Shown one piece after another: positions 57,579-64,000 of a stretch of 64,000 nt of DNA (the stretch's first letter is position 1; each line of letters starts with the position of its first letter). The DNA comes from Craterostigma plantagineum (lineage: Eukaryota > Streptophyta > Magnoliopsida > Lamiales > Linderniaceae), in the NCBI GenBank assembly GCA_027422505.1, contig JAPQWV010000001.1, positions 3,410,001-3,474,000 on the forward strand. Reading direction: 5' to 3'. Made by a program: the position numbers and the translations under genes. The notes under the pieces were generated by a model. The model searched no databases and was not told where the DNA came from. It saw nothing but the letters and a program-made list of their open reading frames with translations.

Positions 57579-60390
57579 TCTATATTATATAAAAGTTGGA
57601 TGTTGACTCTCATTGACTCACTTCTATAACCAATCAACTTACGACATGTCAGCATCATCAATGAAAATTACCAATTTAGGTCCATTTGAGGGTGGAATTA
57701 CACCTGCCATCTTAATTAATTAAAAAAATCCCACAATCGCCCAAAACCCTAACGCTATATCCGAGGGTCACCGACTTTTCGTTGGGCGTCGTCTCTGATC
57801 TCTGTAAGAAAACTCTTGAGTAGATCTTTTCTTCACCCACGCAGGATTGTCAGACAGGACAAATAGGACATAGCTTAAAGGCCAAGCTGATGCTGACATA
57901 GCCGAGGCCAAAAACTTGGAGACATCGTTGATAAGATGTCGATCCATCACTGATATGGAGGTGTATCGCGTTCGGGTAAAAGAAGCTGTAGCTGCTTAAT
58001 CTGATGTGGTGCGAAGGATTTGGTGATTTGGTGGTGGAGTTAATTGCTATCAAATGCAGGGAGATTCGGATTCTCGCTCTTTCTTACTTGAGGGTAATAA
58101 AACAAATGTTAACTAAACTCTTCTTGCTCTTTCAACATTTTCTTTCCATGAAACATAAAATTGTTTGTGTGTCGACTCGACTTGGCATACGATATGCCAT
58201 CAATGAATCTTTCTTGGGTATCTTATTATTGGGTTACAATATTCTACTGGACCTTTCTATCTTGGTGGTTCAACCCTCAACCCTATTTCCGTCACCATCA
58301 GAGTAATAACACCGTCAATCCCCATGCCCCGACGCTTCAACCCCAATCGTCGTCCGCCCTACTGCATAGAATGTTGTGGTCGGTGTTTCTGAGACGTCGA
58401 AAGGAAAGTGCATCTTTCGTGTTATTATTAATGGAAGAATTTTTATGTAGCTGTTGTGCGGAATTGAACGAGTATTACTTCAAAATTCAGACAGCGAAGC
58501 GAAGCTAAGCACATGATCCTTCTCAGGTTTATTATCACTAATGCTACGCATTATCTGCGGCTTTCGTGAATGATAATACAACTGATGATGGTCGAATTGA
58601 AGTTTTGAAGATATATATTGTGTAGGTGAGTGATTATCATATAATTCTTGACAATACGTCGGCTGATGAAATCTTATGTGGGAGCGTTTACGGTCATCAA
58701 GTGCTATTACAGGTCATACAAGAGCTTATCTTGGGTAAATTTGTAGTGAGCAGGATAAGCTTGAAGTTGTTCTAAGGTCTTGCTGATGAGTTTCCTCTGT
58801 CCAATGCATTAGCTATGGACTCTTTACGCAACTTGCTTTGTCATGGTTAGTCTACAAAATTGTTGATTTCTTTTTAGTCTTAGTATGTTAAGGTCTTTGA
58901 TATGCAAAGATGCGCTAAAGAAACACATTTAGCACAACCATGAAAGAGCACATCGAAAAGCATTATTACGAGGAAGGAATCTAGCTGAGCATGATATATG
59001 GTGCACTGAATGAAAGAACATGGTACCAGACATCTGGCATTGTAGGTGTAGCGGTTGAGATGACAGTTATAAAAGGTAATAACGTCTTTGATATCTGGGA
59101 TTCAATATAATAGGTATCGATTCAAAGGACAAGTTGCAACAGTAGAGAAATCAAAGAGACGATGTAAAGTTACAAATATCGTATCAAACTATACTGTGGA
59201 AGTTCTTATGAAGTTTATTGTTGAATTTGATCGATGAATACGGTATTAGGGGTGTTCAAACGGTAATTACCGTACCGTACCGAACTACCGGTAACCGAAA
59301 TTTTCGGTTGTGAAAATCTCATACCGAATACCGAACTGAAGTTAATTGGTTCGGTTCGGTAATAACCGAACTATTTCGGTTATTTTCGGTAAATAACCGA
59401 AAACCCGGACTAAAGTAAAAAAAAAACGAAATATTAATATTAAAAAGTTTATGAAATTAGATATACTTAACTTTATTATTTTTTCTATTTTTATTATTTT
59501 TTATTAAGTTTTCTTATTTTTTTCTATTTTTTTATTTATTTTTTCTTATTTTATTTTTATGTTTAATTGTATATATATTATATGTATTATATATTTCGGT
59601 AATTATATATTATTATATATTATTATATATATTTCGGTAATTCGGTTTTTTTCGGTTAACCGAATTACCGAACCGAACCGAAATTTCGGTATTCGGTTTG
59701 TACCGAACTTCCGGTATCGGTACGGTCGGTTTACCGACTTTTGCACAGGCCTATATGGTATGTTTATATATTTTATTAAGATTTTTTTATGTTTCAAGCA
59801 GACTTTTTCTAATAATATATTACTTTCTTAAGACCATCGAAGAATGTTGGGAACGAATGTGCTAGGCTATTAATGTGTGATTAGTTGATAAAATGATGAT
59901 ATTGCCGGTCAAGTGGCTATGTTTACACAAGAGACTGGAGAAATTAAAGTGCCTGTTTTAAATAAACCATAGCAGGGCCAATGAGGTCGCCAAAGAATAT
60001 ATTTGTTGATTTCCCAGATTCGTTGTTGCATAAAATAAAAATCAAAGTTAACAAGTTGAGTATACTATATAAGTTAATTCACCTCAATTCTCAATACTTC
60101 AATAGGGATATAAGCAGTGAATTTCTGACGTCGTACATAACAAATGCAAATCATGTACCTATATATGGAAAAGGTAGCAAAGTTCAAGATGAATAGTTCA
60201 TGTTGGTTTTTGTTGCAAATGGTTTTGAGTATCTTGGCGAATCTTCACGATGGCATGATTCAATTAAGGAATTTCATAATGATAATGCTCATTAATCGCT
60301 TCGATGAGCATGGTGGCCCCTTCATAAAATTTTCCACAAAAACTGACATGACTTATACATAATTTAGACCCGTGCATCGTAAGGGGGCAA
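57579..60390. mobile_element. probable decayed Helitron
   Basis: The left end TCTATATTATATAAAAGTTG resembles the 5' terminus of many plant Helitrons (TCTATAYTATATAAAAG type). Near the right end GACCCGTGCATCG followed by a TTAG resembles the usual 3' hairpin plus CTRR terminus, in degenerate form. Only short frames occur (58004-58306, 59981-60362), with weak similarity to RPA/OB-fold style sequence by eye at most. A hAT-type MITE is nested at 59247-59753. Confidence 0.45.
59247..59753. mobile_element. hAT-type MITE, 507 bp
   Basis: Left end TAGGGGTGTTCAAACGG, right end CTTTTGCACAGGCCTA (degenerate inverted repeat). Flanked by 8-bp duplications TACGGTAT (59239-59246) and TATGGTAT (59754-59761), one mismatch. 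Ends rich in ACCGAA/TTCGGT repeats, AT-rich centre, no coding capacity. Confidence 0.85.
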
Positions 60391-60804
60391 AATTAGTTAT
60401 ATAAAAAATTGATTCTTATGATTATCAATAATAGAGGATATGGATATCAAATTGATAATCAAAAAACAATGAATAAATTGGTGTTTTATTTAGGCAAAAT
60501 TATAAAAATTGATCACTTAAGTATACCATTTTTTATTTTGGGTCACTATGTTTGCCAGGTACAAAACTATGTCACTAAGTATGTATATAGTAACAAAATT
60601 GGATCACTAGTTAATATAATATTAATGTGTGTGTTAACAGATGTGTTTCACTGGACAATAAATAAAATGGACAAACGAGATCAACAAGTTTAGAGGCAAG
60701 CCCTGGCTTATTTAATATTTTCAGTCGTATAAAGAACTTTGTTCTTCTACATATATAACCAAAACAAATTGGATGAAATAAACGACGACATGAAAACAAT
60801 CAAC
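60391..60804. other. 3' flank of the LHT gene
   Basis: AT-rich; short frames without recognisable content. Confidence 0.4.
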
Positions 60805-61528
60805 TTATTTAAACATGTCATAATTTTTCCAATTGACGATGATGTCACGTAATCCACCAATAGGTCCCGTCACTAGAATCAGTGAACCATACGTCATCCC
60901 CGCCTGAAATTATAAAGAGCATTGTAACGAAAGGTAGGGATTCGTATAATTTCTAACATATTAGTTATTATAGTACTATGATCTGATTATAAATATCTAA
61001 TCTACTTACAACGCATGCAATCCATAGAAAGCTGAACTTCTTTGGACGCATCACGGAAAGCCACATGGCCGTAGGTACCTAACGAGCATTTCATACCAAA
61101 TTTATAATGTCCAAAATTTTCAAAATCATCATCCCATACATAGATAGATAGTATTATTATAACCGCAATGCTGTTATTAACTACTTACAATGTACGACGT
61201 GGTCGCAAAACACAACCCACCGAAAAACCCTAACAAAGCTCCAAAAAATGGCACGCATATACCTATGAAGGCCGTCACAACTGCAACAATAAAAACCCTT
61301 ACTTAACTCATTCCCCATTACCATTTTAAATCAATGCAACTATGCACATACAAAATATATAACTTCGAATTATACAAATAATATTACCGACATAGGTACT
61401 CCTCGCACCAATGCGAAGTGGCCTTCCTGGAGTGAAATGAAACTTCTTCACCAACAAGCACTCAAGCTTGTCGAAGACGGGCATCGCAAATACCTAATAT
61501 TTCACACATACATATGACGAGAAAACAT

Positions 61529-61564
<36 letters not shown>

Positions 61565-63230
61565 GCTTGAATTATACTATGTGAGCCCACTTAGAATCTC
61601 AACAGAGAGTCATATGTGGGACGAAAAAAATCTCATTTACGATGCATGTAATAATATTTACCTGATAGCTTCCAATGACGTGCACAAAGACGAAGAAGTT
61701 GGCCATGCTGATGAGCCACTTGGGATGATGCAAAGAGATCAAAACGTCCTCCTCGACAGCGTTCCCAAAGGCCCAAAATCCCGTCGCCGCCACCGGGAAA
61801 TAGCAAATGGCGACGATGAGGTTGGCCACCACCGTCCCCTTCCACATGGGCTTGCTTGACGGCCTCTCGGGCGTCGAGGGAATGGAAGCCTGAATCTCCA
61901 AAATCACGCTGTGCCCCGCAAATGCAAACGCTACGATACCCAAGCTGCTGAAGACGTCCAGGACGATGTCTACGGTCTTTGTCGAACGAAGACCATAGTT
62001 GGGCTTCACGGGGTTGGACATGCCCTCCATTACAGACGTCACGCTCGCTATCACCGAGTAACTGCATGCATTATTGCATATTTACGCCAAAATACGATAC
62101 GCTTCTTTCAAGGTTAAATTTTGAGCTGCAGTGGTCATTCAAATTGATATCGGAGTTCAGGGGCCTAATAGGACTTGGGTACGAATCCTATTGACCACCA
62201 ATTTGAGAAAATTACACGTCTAAGGTCGAAATCAGCCCAGACGTGAGTGTGCATGTCGGGAATGTAATATGGAAAATCAGAGAATGATACACACGTCCTC
62301 CAAATTACCACAACCACCCATATAAGAAACGTCCAAGACCAATTCAGCCTAAACGCAATGGCGCGCGTTGGACATATAATCATCTAAAATTGAACAAAAA
62401 AAATGTCACTGTTTCTCCATAAGCTTAAACTTTCAGGCGAAGTGGTCATTCAACAGCAGCAAGCCGGAAAACGCAAGGTGGGGCATAAAGCTTTTAAAAT
62501 CGATTTAAAGTTATTATTTATTACCTGACGGACATGACGGCGGCGGCGAAGGAGATGACTTTGAGGGAGTTGAAGTTGGGGATCTGCGATAAGACCAAGT
62601 GGAAGGACGCGAATATGATGATGTAATAGGTCGTGCGCATGTCGGCCTCGGGAATCAATAGCGTCAGCGACTTGTGGAGCGATTTCCCGCCCGTGACCAT
62701 GTAGACTATGTCCGACCCTATCTGAACCACGAGCTGCTGGCTCGTGACGGTCCAGTGCCCGAGCGTCCTTCCGAACGCGTACTCCCCGAGCTCGCTGAGC
62801 CTGTCGAACCGCCTCCCGGGAACCGCCTCGTGCATGTTCACCAGCAGCCATATCGTGAACCACGACATGAGCCACGCTATCCCTATGTTTATCAGCCCCG
62901 CCGCCCTTGAAAAATTAAATACGTTATTTATTCGGAATTAATTTAATCATGGGCGATTTTTTTTTTTGTTTTTACGAATATCTATCGTAATATCGTACCA
63001 TCCGAGCCTGGCCAGGACGTAAGGGAAACCTAGGACGCCCGCCCCGACGACAGCTGTCACGTTGTGGAAGGCCGAGTAGTACCATTTCGCCTTGCGTGAG
63101 GCGGTGATTGGGAGCCAGTCGTTTAGGTCCTTTTGCGTAGTCTGACATCATGGAAATTTGTTATTGCAGAAAATACGTACGAATTTAACTCTGCAAATGA
63201 CTGTGTTAATGAAACATGCATACATACCAT
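60805..63230 (-). CDS. LHT-type amino-acid transporter (AAAP family)
   Basis: Eight minus-strand coding exons: 63230-63228, 63141-62999, 62905-62525, 62061-61662, 61493-61388, 61280-61189, 61078-61010 and 60903-60805, giving 430 residues. Family signatures: [79 protein letters not shown] and [14 protein letters not shown], ending [20 protein letters not shown]. These match lysine-histidine transporter (LHT) proteins, plasma-membrane proton/amino-acid symporters with 9-11 membrane segments. Exon 1 codes only the initiator Met; it is the first ATG after the TATA box, and exon 2 has no Met and an in-frame stop before its acceptor, so no other start fits. Confidence 0.93.
61527..61564. repeat. 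AT/TA microsatellite
   Basis: About 38 bp of nearly pure AT repeat in intron 4 of the LHT gene. Confidence 0.85.
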
Positions 63231-63876
63231 ATTGTGGTGGGAGTTACAAACCAGTTTCTTGGAGCTTCTTTTGGCTGCCCAGATCAGATTTCTGTTGTTT
63301 AGTATGCAGTCAGTGGCAGTTCTATCTGTCTATATATAGCAAAGCTTTGATGGTTATGGATAGAGTTTAGGCTAAGTTCCTTTTTTTTCTCAGAGGTTTG
63401 AAGAATGTCAGCCACTAATAATTCAGTTAGGGAGTGAGATTCAGTCGGGTTTAGTAGTATAGAATATTAAGGTAGTTGCAGTGAGAGAAATAACGGATAA
63501 CTGATGGGGCTTGCTTGACCCCTTTTTTTGCTGTGGAAAAAATCAAGAAAGCTTCATTTTCCGGTATATTTTTTCTTCATCTAGATGCTACAAAGCAGCT
63601 ACAAGGACGGAGGACGAATCTGACCACTGTTTATGTTGCAAAACAAGGGGAGTATTTCCTTTTTATATTGAGGCAACGATTAAATAAACAATTTGGAGCA
63701 CAATACCCAGCAACAAAAATGAAATTGTCTTATTAATCAAATAAGTAAGCATGTAGTTTCCAAGACTGAGTCATAATGTATAACAATACTATTGAATCAA
63801 ACCAACAAAGGGACACTGCAGAAGAATTTACACATGAAAACAGAGAGCAAGACAATCGCAATTAATCGCCGACGAC
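63231..63876. other. LHT promoter and 3' flank of the last gene
   Basis: No further gene seen; short plus-strand frames here overlap promoter sequence. Confidence 0.5.
63331..63338 (-). promoter_or_regulatory. TATA box of the LHT gene
   Basis: TATATATA about 100 bp upstream of the ATG at 63230, with no other ATG in between on the coding strand. Confidence 0.7.
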
Positions 63877-63999
63877 TCAATTCCACAGCAGAGTAAAGAG
63901 CACGCTTATCCCAATCACCAAGAACAGCAATTTCAACGTAGAATCAGCTTGGTTTTGCTGCTGATGCTGATGATGATGGCCATGGTTCCCATGCTGAGG
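63877..63999 (-). CDS. C-terminus of a tail-anchored protein (cut by window end)
   Basis: The last 40 codons on the minus strand: a His/Gln-rich stretch (HGNHGHHHQHQQQNQ), then one hydrophobic segment (LKLLFLVIGISVLFTLLWN) and the stop TGA. This is the layout of a C-terminal membrane anchor. The family cannot be told from this fragment. Confidence 0.55.
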   Translation of the reverse strand, partial: PQHGNHGHHHQHQQQNQADSTLKLLFLVIGISVLFTLLWN

Positions 64000-64000
64000 A

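Noticed and set aside
59559..59831. 90-codon ORF at the right end of the hAT-type MITE
   Set aside because: Built from AT-rich filler and TTCGGT repeats of the MITE.
63145..63160. The ATG pair at about 63148-63153 as the LHT start
   Set aside because: It lies in the intron in a different frame; the conserved DLNDWLPI frame has a stop there.

Overview
The window looks like nuclear DNA of a eudicot plant, most likely an asterid. It is AT-rich, its genes have short introns with GT-AG (rarely GC-AG) boundaries, and it carries plant-only families: R2R3-MYB, potato type II (Pin2) proteinase inhibitors, plant MCTP, NPF transporters, type I MADS-box and OPR. Pin2 genes suggest an asterid, but I cannot name the species. 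Exon models were built by hand from splice sites and reading-frame phase; each complete model closes in frame.

Layout. 1-9.3 kb holds three ordinary minus-strand genes: a subgroup-4-like R2R3-MYB repressor, a 10-exon O-fucosyltransferase and a group-E bZIP. 9.3-21.8 kb is a Pin2 cluster (two intact minus-strand genes, one broken plus-strand copy, one divergent plus-strand gene) inflated by nested mobile DNA: a solo LTR carrying a hAT-type MITE, a GGTATAAT-rich element, and a near-identical LTR-internal-LTR-internal tandem retroelement whose first internal region carries a second solo LTR with a 5S-rRNA-derived (Cassandra-like) core. 22.3-25.6 kb is a four-C2-domain MCTP gene interrupted by two introns that are copies of the same repeat.

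25.9-40.3 kb is a rearranged block. A segment of about 2 kb (a small membrane-protein gene plus the first exon of an NPF transporter) occurs twice. The left copy contains an NPF pseudogene; the right copy leads into the complete NPF gene. Between the copies lies a tandem array of about 6 kb with a 120-bp unit, attached to the 3' exons of an unrecognised membrane-protein gene.

42.5-57.2 kb holds ribosomal protein eL6, a decayed PIF/Harbinger-type element with Myb/SANT and transposase remnants, a type I MADS-box gene, an OPR1/2-like oxidoreductase and the splicing factor SMU1 (16 exons, one with a GC donor). 57.6-60.4 kb is a probable decayed Helitron carrying a hAT-type MITE. 60.8-63.2 kb is an LHT-type amino-acid transporter whose first coding exon is only the ATG. 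The window ends inside a minus-strand tail-anchored protein gene.

The observations I rate highest are the two repeat-derived introns of the MCTP gene, where the duplicated target site appears to supply both splice sites; the 120-bp array, open on both strands; the 5S-bearing solo LTR; and the ATG-only exon.
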